From NCBI RefSeq assembly GCF_963666675.1, contig NZ_OY762929.1, positions 5,862,001-5,926,000 of the forward strand: a DNA stretch of 64,000 bases, given 5' to 3'. The notes under the pieces are model-generated. The model ran no database searches, was not told the DNA's origin, and saw only the letters and a program-made list of their open reading frames with translations. Shown one piece after another: positions 16,691-26,211 of the stretch. Every line of letters begins with the position of its first letter. Position 1 is the stretch's first letter. The stretch is from an uncultured Desulfobacter sp. Its GTDB lineage: Bacteria > Desulfobacterota > Desulfobacteria > Desulfobacterales > Desulfobacteraceae. The translations under genes were made by a program, and so were the position numbers.

Positions 16691-18384
16691 GTAACTACTC
16701 GCCCCAATCGGAATCGACGTCGGGAACTTCGCTGGCCAAAGCCAGCTGAATGGCAACCAGCGGATTCACCCCTTTGTTTGCCATGGTTTGCAGATAACTC
16801 GAAATCCGACAATAAGCATCGGCATATCGTTGGTGTCTAAAACACCCTGATACTTTCTGTTTAACCTTTGCCATTCGAAGATCACGCTCTGCCCGGTTAT
16901 TGGTGAAAGGAACATATGGATCCTTGGCAAACAGCAAAACAGCTGTTTCATGTTCTTTCAGCCTTTCCCAAAGATTGTGGGCATCTGACTTGGCCATTTT
17001 ACCACGTTTGCCTTTTGGTTTCGGCGGGATTTCCGGCAGCTCTTTATCTCCTCGTGTAAGAATGTTGCGGTAACGCTTCTGCAAGTTCGCGTATTCTTTC
17101 TCTGTCAGACATTTATCTTCTCGTTTGGCTATTTTCCGGCAAGTCTCCTGCAACAATTTTTTCATATTTCGGGCCCACCTGTACTGATTGGAATCGACAA
17201 TAAATGTCAACTCCCTCAAGAGGTGAGAACCACATAGCCCGTGGCCACAATGATCGTATGACAAATATGATGCCCAGCAATCATGGATTATTACCCCGCC
17301 ATAGCGGGGGATGATGTTCAAATCGACAATCGCCTCCTTACCCCGCTTTCGATGAAGTAGCTTTAGCGTGATTCCTCCGGAAGAATACACATGTATCCAG
17401 TGATTTTTTCGATTCACCCGGAAGGATGTCTCATCAACATGAATGGATGGAGCCTGAAGGATACTCTCAATTGATTTGGCTTCCCATTGTTCAAGTGCTT
17501 GGTAAAGCCGCCAGACAAATTTGAGAAGGGTCGCTTCAGAAATAACCGCCCCGATCATGGCGGAAATCTGTTTTTGAACCCGGTTAAGGGCAACCATCTG
17601 GCTGATGATCAAGTGGATGGCGAATGCCTTGAGCCCAGTTCCGTATTGTAAGGGGCCAGGCATATCCTCAGGAAAGCCTGCCTTTACCTCCGCGGCACAG
17701 TTGGGGCATTGTTTGATTTCGGCATCAACATGTTCTACGACTTTTTCAAAGACAATATCTATTCTGGTACGTCGTTCATGTCCCCGGCTGGGTGTCTGGT
17801 CCAGGGAAGTGCCACAAACATCACATGTTTCTGCTTTAGAGATGGTGGTGGTTTCTATTGTACGGGTATTGCCGAGTTCTCCACTGACCTTTTTCCCCTT
17901 ACCGTTGCTTTTCGGATCCGACTTGGCAGTCTCATCTTTTGGCGTTTGTGAGGATGGCAGACTTGAATTCTTGTTGCCTTTGCGAGTTTTTTTCTCAAGG
18001 AAGACTGCAAGTATCAATTCCACAATGAGCAGCATACTATTCATTACTGCCTGTATCTCAGGAGACGCTTTGCCCTCAGAACAGAGCTTTTCAAAGTCCT
18101 GTTTCAGACGGTCTACTTCTTCTCGAATACTTGTCTTATTCACTGTTGCCATGTCTGTATTATAACACGGCTTTTTTCGACCTTCTCATTCGCCCTACAA
18201 TTGACTTTCACGGTATTTGACATCATTTCCCATTGGTGCCGCGATAAATTTCAGAATACACGACTCGTAGTGGGCTTCAGTAGTCAATTTGACAGTCATT
18301 TAAAAATTTTGAAAACTCTCTCGAAAAAACCTGTCAAGTCTTTTTTTAGTTTTTTTGCATTTTTTTATAGGGGTGAGCAGTTAC
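16691..18384 (-). mobile_element. Complete IS66-family insertion sequence with 8-bp target duplication
   Basis: Terminal inverted repeats are GTAACTACTCGCCCC at 16691-16705 and, inverted, GTAACTGCTCACCCC at 18370-18384 (13 of 15 matching). Both ends are flanked by the same 8 bp, CTTTACCC, at 16683-16690 and 18385-18392. This matches the target duplication length expected for IS66 elements. The element carries only the large transposase, without tnpA or tnpB. The intact duplication suggests a recent insertion. It lies between cbiR and the hybrid kinase gene and may have displaced the kinase promoter. Confidence 0.93.
16695..18152 (-). CDS. IS66-family transposase (TnpC type)
   Basis: A 485-residue transposase. 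It has an N-terminal coiled segment, and a zinc-finger-like region with CDVCG and CPNCAAEV (about residues 113-155). The DDE-type catalytic core includes SIHVDETSFRV, VIIHDCWASYL and the C-terminal FTNNRAERDLRMAKVKQKVSG. The stop codon falls inside the left terminal repeat. The length is full and no disruption is seen. The absence of accessory tnpA/tnpB fits the single-gene subgroup of the family. Confidence 0.95.
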   Translation of the reverse strand: MATVNKTSIREEVDRLKQDFEKLCSEGKASPEIQAVMNSMLLIVELILAVFLEKKTRKGNKNSSLPSSQTPKDETAKSDPKSNGKGKKVSGELGNTRTIETTTISKAETCDVCGTSLDQTPSRGHERRTRIDIVFEKVVEHVDAEIKQCPNCAAEVKAGFPEDMPGPLQYGTGLKAFAIHLIISQMVALNRVQKQISAMIGAVISEATLLKFVWRLYQALEQWEAKSIESILQAPSIHVDETSFRVNRKNHWIHVYSSGGITLKLLHRKRGKEAIVDLNIIPRYGGVIIHDCWASYLSYDHCGHGLCGSHLLRELTFIVDSNQYRWARNMKKLLQETCRKIAKREDKCLTEKEYANLQKRYRNILTRGDKELPEIPPKPKGKRGKMAKSDAHNLWERLKEHETAVLLFAKDPYVPFTNNRAERDLRMAKVKQKVSGCFRHQRYADAYCRISSYLQTMANKGVNPLVAIQLALASEVPDVDSDWGE

Positions 18385-18498
18385 CTTTACCCAACAGTTT
18401 GATTCTGATATCCTGAAAAGACAGACAAATTTTTGACCCAAAAGAACTCTTCGATAAAAAATCAGTCTTCACCCAAAGAGAGGCAATGCCGGGATACG

Positions 18499-21400
18499 AT
18501 GGTGCGACTTGTATTCAAACTTATTTTAGTGATTTCCCTCCTGAGTTTGTCTGATATCCCGGGCCTTTGCCATGCCCATAATGACGCAGCACATCCTTTC
18601 CTTGAATCATTGACCCAGGAAGAGCAACAATGGCTCAAAGCCCATCCGGTGATCAGGCTCGGCCTTGCTTTCGACCGACCGCCCTTTGAATTTATTGATG
18701 ACCAGGGGCAATTCCAGGGAATAATTACCGAATATATCGATTTGATCGAAAAACGGCTTCAAGTCGTCTTTCAATATGTGAAACGAGAAGACGGTTCCCC
18801 GCTTTCATGGGCGCAGATACTATCTTCGGCCCAAAACAGGCAGTTGGATTGTGTGGCCTGCCTGCTGCAAACCCAACAAAGGACTGCCTATCTGAATTTT
18901 ACCCGACCCTATCTTGATTTTCCGTATGTTCTGATCGTCAGTCAAAAGAATTACATATCCGAAAAAATATCCGATTTTAACGGCCGAAGATTTGCCGTGG
19001 TGGACACCCATCCGGTCAGTCAACAATTGCGCAGGCAATTTCCCGAACTGATCTATGTCTCTGTGGAAAACTCCTTGCAGGGCATGCAGGCCGTTGCCCG
19101 GGGCAAAGCTGCCGGATTCGTGGTCAATGCAGCCGATGCAAGTTACCATATAAAAAAACACAGCTTAAACCAACTGAAGATTGCGGTAACCCTGGATGAC
19201 GTAGATACTAAAATTCGCATGGGCATACGAAAAGACTGGCCGTTGCTTGCCGGCATCCTGGATAAAACCCTGGCCGCATTGCCCCCCCAAGAAACAGCGG
19301 CCATCCACAACCGGTGGGTCTCCCTTGATTATGAAAATAAAATATCCCGGCACAAGGTTCTAACCGTTTCAATCCCCGCCGTTCTTATTTTCCTGATCAT
19401 TCTTTTGGTGGTGTTGATGGTCAACAGAAGATTGAAAAAAGAAGTTGTTAAACGGCAGCAAACTGAAAAACTATTACTGAAAAGCGAAGAGCGCCTCCAT
19501 TTTGCCTTGAACGCGGCCAACGCCCACCATTGGCAGATCGACATGCGGTCGGGGAAAATCACCTATAGTTCATTACAGCTTTTTGTTTCCGCAGGATATT
19601 CAGAACAAGACGCACCGACGACCCTGGATCTCATTTTTTCTCTGGTTCACCCCGATGATCGTGCAATACTTGATGAGGCCTTTGAACGACTTTTTGCAGA
19701 CGAAACGACAGTAAAAATAGATTACCGACTGCAACAGAAACCCTCCGGCTGGATATGGCTGCATTCCGCAGGACAGATCGTGGAATGGGATGCCCAGGGA
19801 CAGGCAACCCAAATTGCAGGCCTGACCATGGACATTACGGAGCGCCGCAACCTGCTTGAAAAATTTACCCAGTCCCAGGAGCGGTTTCTCTATTCACTGG
19901 AAGCCGCAGATGCCCTTTACTGGCAGACAGACATGCAACGGCAAACCTATTCCTGTGAATCTTACCACCTGTTCATTAAATGTGGTTATACTGAGAAAGA
20001 GATACCCAAAACGATTAAGGAATATAATGCCCTGGTTCATCCTGATGATGCCGTTTTGATTGAAAAAAAGGCCCAGCAATGTATTCAAGGAGAAATTCCA
20101 CTTATCAGGGTCGATTACCGATTTCGCCGGAAAAACTCGGATTGGGCCTGGTTCACCTCCGTAGGCAGAGCCGTTAAATGGGATGAAGCGGGTCAAATTG
20201 TTAAAATTGCCGGCATCACCATGGATATAACGGAGCGGTTGAAGCTTCACCAGCAGATCAAAAAATCCCAGGAACAATTGCGGATTATTTCGGAACATAC
20301 CCACGACTGGCAGTCCTGGCAGACGCTCAGCGGTAAATTGCTATGGGTAAACAAGGCCGTTGAAAAGGTGACGGGCTATACCGTAGACGAGTGTATAGAG
20401 ATGAAAGACTATCCCCTTCAACTATTCGATGAACGGGATTGGGACATTTATCGAACACTCACAGACACAGTACGTAAGGGCAAAGGCCGCCGGGAGGCAC
20501 AACTTCGCGTGCGCCGAAAAGACGGCAGCCATGTATGGGTGTCGGCGGCCTATGAACCGGTCCTGGACAAAAACGGCCGGATCATCGGCATTGCCGGCGC
20601 GGGCAAGGATATTACAAAACAGATAGAGGCGGAACAAGGCCTTCGCCTGTTATCCAAAGTATTTGAAGACAGTTTGGACCCGATTGTGCTCACGGATCTT
20701 TCCGGAAATATCATAAATCTGAACGAAGCCACCATTGAGGCGTACGGATATTCCAGACCAGAGCTTCTGGGCGAACATATCGGCATATTTGCCCCCAAAG
20801 AGGCCCAGCTCAGGCAGCAGGCTTTTTACCAGCGCTGCCTTAAGGGTGAAATCCTTAAAAATATTGAAGGCACCCGGGTCAGAAAGGATGGGACTGTCCT
20901 GCCCCATCTGTTTACCTATTCCCTGTTAAAGGATGACAAAGGCAAACCTTTAGGTGTTGCAACCATTGCCAAGGATATTACCTGGATCAAGGAGGCGGAA
21001 AAGGAACTTGAGGAACATAGAATTCACCTGGAAGATATTGTAAAGGAACGCACCCTTGATCTGGAAGCGGCAAGGCAGGTGGCCGAAGACGCCACAAGGG
21101 CCAAAAGTGATTTTTTGGCCAATATGAGCCATGAAATCCGCACCCCGCTCAACGCCATTATCGGCTTTGCCCATCTGGCACTCCAGACGAATCCGGATGT
21201 AAGGCAGTATGATTATATCCAGAAAATCCAGAACGGCTCCAAGGCGCTTCTAGGTGTTATCAACGATATCCTCGACTTCAGCAAGATTGAAGCGGGCAAA
21301 CTGGATATGGAATCCATTGAATTCCTCCTGGAGGATGTTCTGGAGACCGTTACCAATCTTGTGGGCATCAAGGCCCAGGAAAAAGGATTGGAGCTTATTT

Positions 21401-23301
21401 ATAACATTGATCCCCATATCCCCCACACCCTCATCGGTGACCCCATCCGGCTGGGCCAGATTCTTTTGAACCTGACCAATAATGCGGTGAAATTTACAAA
21501 ACACGGGGAGATTGTTTTGGGGTGTGCCTTGGGTGAAGAAAATGCCGATGGGGCCCTGCTTGAATTTTCCGTCCAGGACACCGGCATCGGACTGACCCAG
21601 TCCCAGCAGGACAAATTATTCCAGGCCTTTTCCCAGGCCGATTCAACCACCACCCGCAAATACGGGGGTACAGGCCTGGGGCTGTTTATCAGTAAATCTC
21701 TGGTGGAGATGATGAACGGACAAATCCGGGTGGAAAGTGAGCACGGCCTGGGCACCACCTTTCGGTTCACCGTCCGTTTAAAGCGGGTTGGATCACGGAC
21801 AATCACCCCGCACCTTACCCTCGTCGACAAACAAACGAAAAAAGTGCTGGTGGTGGACGATAATGCCAACGCCCGGGCGGTGCTGGAAAAGATGCTCAAG
21901 GCCATGTCCTTTGAGGTCACCCAGGCCGGCAGTGCGGAAGCCGGGCTTGCGGAACTGGAAACGGCCCGCAAACAGGGAGCGCCTTTTGATCTGGTTTTCA
22001 TGGATTGGCTGATGCCGGGTATGGATGGGCTGCAAGCCTCTGAAAAAATAAAAACCGCTTTGGAGGAAAATATTCCTGCGGTGATCATGGTGTCGGCCTA
22101 TGAGCGGGAGGAGCTGGTGCAAAAAGCCGATCAACTGGGGCTTGACGGCTGTCTGATTAAACCGGTTGCGCCGTCCTTATTGTCCGATGCAATCATGACG
22201 GCACTGGGAAGAAAGGGACAGCCACGCACCTTTGGTCCCCCAAAAGAACAATTGCCCGACGTGGCCGGAATCCAGGGGGCAACGCTTCTGGTGGCCGAGG
22301 ACAACGAGGTAAACCAGCAAGTGGCCAAAGGTATCCTGGAAAGCAACGGCTTTGTGGTGGAGCTGGCAGACAACGGCCGTTTAGCATTGGAAGCCGTACA
22401 GAAAAAAGCGTATGACGCCGTGCTCATGGATATCAACATGCCCGAGATGGACGGTTACACCGCCGGTCGTGAAATCAGAGTGCTGCCGGGGTTTAAACAT
22501 CTGCCGATTATCGCCATGACGGCCAATGCCATGACCGGTGACAGGGAAAAAGCCCTGGCCGCAGGCATGAATGATCATGTGGCCAAACCCATTGATGTCA
22601 AGAATCTGCTCAATGTCCTGAAAAAATGGATAACGCCTGTCAAAAAAGAAGACACACCCGCTAAAACAGCATACAATGGCGCATCACCTGACAGTTTGGG
22701 CGCTGTGCCGGGTATTGACATCCAGGCGGGACTGGATCGTTTGGCCGGGGACACAAATTTGTACAAAAATCTTTTAAAAAGGTTTGCCGAAAATCAGTCA
22801 GATACACCCGATAAAATCCAACAGGCCCTATCCAACGAGGATCTGGAAACAGCGCAGATCCTTGCCCACACCATTAAGGGCGTTTCAGGCAATGTCAGCG
22901 CAACCTTTGTTTTTGAATCGGCAACACGTCTGGACGAAGCAATAAAAAACAAAGAGATCCGGACCGCCCTGGCCCTGCTGCCTGATTTTTCAGCCCGTCT
23001 GTCGGAAGTTATACAAGGCATTCACGGCCTTGAACCCCAAGCGCAATCACCGGAACAATCAAAAAAGGCCCCTGATCTTGAAACACTCAACCCACAATTC
23101 ATAACGCTTGAACGAATGATTGACGAGAACAATCCCAACGCCATCCGCATTGTAAGTCAAATCAGGGATCAAATTTCGGGAAATGGCATGGAAAGGCTGG
23201 TTGATCAACTTACCCGGGAGATTGATGCCTACAATTTCGATGACGCCCAAAAGACGCTTCAAACGCTTTGCCTTCAAATGGGCCCTGACCGTAGAGAATA
23301 A
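18499..23301 (+). CDS. Hybrid sensor histidine kinase with periplasmic SBP domain, 4 PAS, 2 REC and HPt
   Basis: A protein of about 1600 residues. A signal peptide (residues 1-26, starting MVRLVFKLILV) leads to a bacterial substrate-binding domain family 3 sensor (about 45-285) and a membrane helix (288-309). Four PAS domains follow (about 330-833), then HisKA with phospho-acceptor His 878 in [12 protein letters not shown], an ATPase domain, two receivers (about 1114-1234 and 1262-1380) and an HPt with His 1457 in AHTIKGVSG. It should sense an amino-acid-like or small periplasmic ligand and relay phosphate internally. The ATG at 18499 was chosen over a TTG at 18433 because a signal peptide then starts cleanly. 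The IS66 element ends 115 bp upstream. Confidence 0.9.
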   Translation: MVRLVFKLILVISLLSLSDIPGLCHAHNDAAHPFLESLTQEEQQWLKAHPVIRLGLAFDRPPFEFIDDQGQFQGIITEYIDLIEKRLQVVFQYVKREDGSPLSWAQILSSAQNRQLDCVACLLQTQQRTAYLNFTRPYLDFPYVLIVSQKNYISEKISDFNGRRFAVVDTHPVSQQLRRQFPELIYVSVENSLQGMQAVARGKAAGFVVNAADASYHIKKHSLNQLKIAVTLDDVDTKIRMGIRKDWPLLAGILDKTLAALPPQETAAIHNRWVSLDYENKISRHKVLTVSIPAVLIFLIILLVVLMVNRRLKKEVVKRQQTEKLLLKSEERLHFALNAANAHHWQIDMRSGKITYSSLQLFVSAGYSEQDAPTTLDLIFSLVHPDDRAILDEAFERLFADETTVKIDYRLQQKPSGWIWLHSAGQIVEWDAQGQATQIAGLTMDITERRNLLEKFTQSQERFLYSLEAADALYWQTDMQRQTYSCESYHLFIKCGYTEKEIPKTIKEYNALVHPDDAVLIEKKAQQCIQGEIPLIRVDYRFRRKNSDWAWFTSVGRAVKWDEAGQIVKIAGITMDITERLKLHQQIKKSQEQLRIISEHTHDWQSWQTLSGKLLWVNKAVEKVTGYTVDECIEMKDYPLQLFDERDWDIYRTLTDTVRKGKGRREAQLRVRRKDGSHVWVSAAYEPVLDKNGRIIGIAGAGKDITKQIEAEQGLRLLSKVFEDSLDPIVLTDLSGNIINLNEATIEAYGYSRPELLGEHIGIFAPKEAQLRQQAFYQRCLKGEILKNIEGTRVRKDGTVLPHLFTYSLLKDDKGKPLGVATIAKDITWIKEAEKELEEHRIHLEDIVKERTLDLEAARQVAEDATRAKSDFLANMSHEIRTPLNAIIGFAHLALQTNPDVRQYDYIQKIQNGSKALLGVINDILDFSKIEAGKLDMESIEFLLEDVLETVTNLVGIKAQEKGLELIYNIDPHIPHTLIGDPIRLGQILLNLTNNAVKFTKHGEIVLGCALGEENADGALLEFSVQDTGIGLTQSQQDKLFQAFSQADSTTTRKYGGTGLGLFISKSLVEMMNGQIRVESEHGLGTTFRFTVRLKRVGSRTITPHLTLVDKQTKKVLVVDDNANARAVLEKMLKAMSFEVTQAGSAEAGLAELETARKQGAPFDLVFMDWLMPGMDGLQASEKIKTALEENIPAVIMVSAYEREELVQKADQLGLDGCLIKPVAPSLLSDAIMTALGRKGQPRTFGPPKEQLPDVAGIQGATLLVAEDNEVNQQVAKGILESNGFVVELADNGRLALEAVQKKAYDAVLMDINMPEMDGYTAGREIRVLPGFKHLPIIAMTANAMTGDREKALAAGMNDHVAKPIDVKNLLNVLKKWITPVKKEDTPAKTAYNGASPDSLGAVPGIDIQAGLDRLAGDTNLYKNLLKRFAENQSDTPDKIQQALSNEDLETAQILAHTIKGVSGNVSATFVFESATRLDEAIKNKEIRTALALLPDFSARLSEVIQGIHGLEPQAQSPEQSKKAPDLETLNPQFITLERMIDENNPNAIRIVSQIRDQISGNGMERLVDQLTREIDAYNFDDAQKTLQTLCLQMGPDRRE

Positions 23302-23400
23302 TTTTCACTTAAACTCTGTGCTCTCTGTGGTTAAATAAAAATCCGTCATGGACCGGTCTGGTTTATCTCGACAGTCAGGCGCGGCCCACAACAATTGTTT

Positions 23401-24627
23401 TTACTCGGTAAACTTAATCAATTCCTCGCAAAAGGCATCAATCTTTTCAACCATGGCCTGCTCATCCTCGCTGGTGGGAGCCCCCTGCCATTCGTAGAAC
23501 CCAAGCAGATCCCAGCTTGATTTTTCAATCTTGGCTTGGAAATCCCGCTGGGCGCCCCCGACCCATCCATAGGAGCCGTACCTGAAGACCTTTTTGTTGG
23601 CCACCCGTTTTACAAGCAACTCGTCAATCACATGGGACATGGGGGGAAACACCTTGTACTCGTAGGTGGGCATGCCGAAAATAAGTCCGGCGGACTTCCA
23701 GGCGCTGGCCAGGATGTAGCCGATATCATCCCCCGGGGCCTGGTAAACATGCACCGGAATCTTGTGTTTCCTTATGGTCTCGACCACAAGGTTCAGCATG
23801 GATTTTGTACTGCCGTACATGCTGGACCAGACCAGGGTGACTTCCCTTTCCGCCGGCCCCTTGCTGTAATCTGCATAGCGTTTGTAATGGTCGATGATCA
23901 CCCCGGGGTTCTCCCGCCAGATAATGCCGTGGGAGGGGCAGATAACCTCAACATCCAGTCCGGACAGTTTTTCCAGCCCCTTGAGTACGGGCCCGGAAAA
24001 CGCAGCAACAATGTTGGCGTAATAACGCAGGGCCTCACTTTCAAAAAAAGCGTGCTTGTCCGCAGAGAGCTGATCGTCGAAAATGGTGTCGTCTTCCACC
24101 TTACCGTATGAACCAAAGGCATCGCAGGCAAACAGAATTTTACGCTTTGTCTCATAGGTCATCATGGTTTCGGGCCAGTGGATGTTGGGGGTTTCAAAGA
24201 ACTGAAGTTCATAGTCCCCGACGGCCAGGGTCATGCCGTCGGTGATGGCCACAGCCCGGTCTGCCGGCACCTCGCCAAAAGCCTGGAGCAAAGGAATTGC
24301 CTTTTTGGTACAGTAAATCACACCCTTGGTATTTTTTTGACAAAATTGCCGCAGCCAGCCGGCGTGGTCCGGCTCCATGTGGTTCACCACGATGATATCA
24401 ATGTCCTCCACTGCCAAAGAGAGCTCTTCCATCTGACCGGAAATGGCCTTGGGAAAATCCATGATGTCCTGGGTCAGATCAATGAGGACGTTCTTTTCCC
24501 CCTTGATCAGATAGGCGTTTATGGAAATGCCGTGGGGAATGGGCCAGATGCCCTCAAACAGGTAATTCTCGTCTTCGATGTTGACCGCGAGACGGTAAAT
24601 ATCATCCACTATTTTCTGAAACTTCAT
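23401..24627 (-). CDS. Flavodiiron protein (FprA / rubredoxin:oxygen oxidoreductase family)
   Basis: A 408-residue protein with an N-terminal metallo-beta-lactamase-like diiron domain and a C-terminal flavodoxin domain. Diiron ligands are visible in HMEPDHAGW, in NIHWPE, in FACDAFGS and in CPSHG. The FMN-binding segment is VWSSMYGSTKSM, followed by GMPTYEY and GSYGWVGGA. Such enzymes reduce O2 to water, or NO to N2O, with electrons from rubredoxin, protecting anaerobes. AGGAG lies upstream of the ATG at 24627. No rubredoxin gene is adjacent, so the electron donor is encoded elsewhere. Confidence 0.93.
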   Translation of the reverse strand: MKFQKIVDDIYRLAVNIEDENYLFEGIWPIPHGISINAYLIKGEKNVLIDLTQDIMDFPKAISGQMEELSLAVEDIDIIVVNHMEPDHAGWLRQFCQKNTKGVIYCTKKAIPLLQAFGEVPADRAVAITDGMTLAVGDYELQFFETPNIHWPETMMTYETKRKILFACDAFGSYGKVEDDTIFDDQLSADKHAFFESEALRYYANIVAAFSGPVLKGLEKLSGLDVEVICPSHGIIWRENPGVIIDHYKRYADYSKGPAEREVTLVWSSMYGSTKSMLNLVVETIRKHKIPVHVYQAPGDDIGYILASAWKSAGLIFGMPTYEYKVFPPMSHVIDELLVKRVANKKVFRYGSYGWVGGAQRDFQAKIEKSSWDLLGFYEWQGAPTSEDEQAMVEKIDAFCEELIKFTE

Positions 24628-24813
24628 TCTGCAATTCTCCTTGCACCGGTTTGTTTTATTGAAACATATCTAAAATGCCACGTTCCATTGGTAAAATCAA
24701 TTTACTCTTTCTAAAATAACAAGTTCCGGCTGTTTAAACAAAAGGTTTCCCTTCCTTTTATAAAGGGTCTCTTTTTTTGTTCTCCAAACAAAACTTCTGA
24801 CGCGGCAAAGAAA

Positions 24814-25653
24814 TCACGCCCCTCCCTTGCGGTCGGCAAGCATCAGGTAATGGGCCGCCTCTTTTTCCCGGCCCCGTTTCATGCACCCGTTGGCAAAAAT
24901 CCGGCACTTTTCCCCAAAGACCTCTAAAGCGGCCCGGACCTGGGATGGGGTCAGGACATCGGACTCAATCAGATTCAATATGGACTGAATCCGGTATTTA
25001 TCCTGGGAGTGGGAGGCGGACAGCTGATCGTCATGCCCCCCGGTTTTAATGGTCAAAGGGGTGTCGATCAAATACACGGGTGTATCATGGGAGATACGCA
25101 GCCATAAATCATAATCCTCGCACACCTCAAACGCCTCATTAAACATGCCCTTTTGGTCAAGGAGCTCTCGTTTGATCATCACCGCCGAAGGGCTGACCAG
25201 ACAGAGTTTTAAGGAGGCCTCAAAAATCATGCCGGACGGTTTTTTATGTTTTTTTTTGGGATTAACCCGTTTACCGTTTCTGATCCAGATCTCCTCGGTC
25301 TGGCAGATCATGGCGTCGGGGTTGGATTTAAAAAAGTCCACCTGGCAGGAGAGCTTTTTCTTTTCCCAGGCATCATCGGAATCCAGCAGGGCAATAAACC
25401 CGCCCCGGCTCTCTTTGATCCCAAAATTTCTGGCCGCACTCACCCCCTTATTTTCCTGGATCAATACCCGGATTTGCCCGTCATATCCTGCCAGCACCTC
25501 TTGGGTGTCATCTGTCGAGCCGTCATCCACCACAATGATCTCTTTATGCGCATAGTCCTGGTCAAGGGCTGAGTCCACAGCCCTTTTAAGCGCCCAGGCC
25601 CGGTTGAACGTGGGGATGATTACACTGATCATCTCTGTATTTTGTACTATCAT
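24814..25653 (-). CDS. Family 2 glycosyltransferase
   Basis: A 279-residue GT-A fold enzyme. It contains SVIIPTFNRAWALKRAVDSAL, VVDDGSTDDT and the DxD-type LLDSDDAW at about residue 95, followed by the acceptor-side motif FEVCEDYDLWLRI. Enzymes of this kind transfer sugars from nucleotide sugars to surface glycans or lipids; donor and acceptor are not predictable here. Start options are 25653 and 25632 (MISVIIPTFN), neither with a strong ribosome site. There are no glycan operon neighbours, so it appears isolated. Confidence 0.88.
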   Translation of the reverse strand: MIVQNTEMISVIIPTFNRAWALKRAVDSALDQDYAHKEIIVVDDGSTDDTQEVLAGYDGQIRVLIQENKGVSAARNFGIKESRGGFIALLDSDDAWEKKKLSCQVDFFKSNPDAMICQTEEIWIRNGKRVNPKKKHKKPSGMIFEASLKLCLVSPSAVMIKRELLDQKGMFNEAFEVCEDYDLWLRISHDTPVYLIDTPLTIKTGGHDDQLSASHSQDKYRIQSILNLIESDVLTPSQVRAALEVFGEKCRIFANGCMKRGREKEAAHYLMLADRKGGA

Positions 25654-25995
25654 GATAAAAATTGTAAAACATCAAAAGTCAATAAACAAGGTACATTCAG
25701 AGTCTATTTAAAAAATGTAAGAAAAAAGTTGTAAACAGATTTTATTTTTGATAGAGCAGGATGGTAAATTTTTAATCAACCATGGGTGAAAAAATTTAGT
25801 GATGCGGCAGTTGGATTTATCCTTAAACCTTATGAAGCAATTGAGACCAACCTTTCCATATTCGTTATGGACCCCCTTGGTAGCAACACAAGTTCTGTCC
25901 ATAATGATAACATGTGGAAAGTTTTGACAAGCACATTTAGTTCTCATTAACACATGCCCAATTTTAATCCGGTTTAAACCGAGGATGAGGAAATT
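25654..25995. other. Intergenic region upstream of kor operon
   Basis: About 340 bp that should carry the korDABC promoter. A TTGACA hexamer lies at 25924-25929, but the best -10 candidate (CATTAA) is 15 bp away. A 55-codon GTG-initiated frame at 25786-25950 reads plausibly but has no ribosome site; it is treated only as a candidate. Confidence 0.4.
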
Positions 25996-26208
25996 ATGGC
26001 AAAAGGAAAAAACGTCAAACACATTATTGACAAGAGCTGGTGCAAGGGGTGCGGCATTTGCGTTCACTTCTGCCCCAAACAGGTTCTGGAACTGAACAGC
26101 GAAGAAAAAGCTGTGGCAGCCCGCCCTGAAGACTGCATTGGATGTAAGCTTTGCGAACTTCGGTGCCCTGATCTGGCAATTCAAATTTTAGTTGAAGAGG
26201 GGGAATAA
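25996..26208 (+). CDS. korD: 2-oxoglutarate:ferredoxin oxidoreductase, delta (ferredoxin) subunit
   Basis: A 70-residue protein with two 4Fe-4S binding motifs, WCKGCGICVHFCP and CIGCKLCELRCP. It carries electrons from the thiamine catalytic subunits to ferredoxin. The ribosome site is GAGG/GAGGA just upstream of the ATG. It ends three bases before korA. The organism would use this enzyme for oxidative decarboxylation of 2-oxoglutarate to succinyl-CoA in place of a dehydrogenase complex. Confidence 0.9.
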   Translation: MAKGKNVKHIIDKSWCKGCGICVHFCPKQVLELNSEEKAVAARPEDCIGCKLCELRCPDLAIQILVEEGE

Positions 26209-26211
26209 ATA

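Noticed and set aside
25708..26184. 158-codon minus-strand frame opposite korD
   Set aside because: It overlaps korD and its promoter region, and no family motif is visible.
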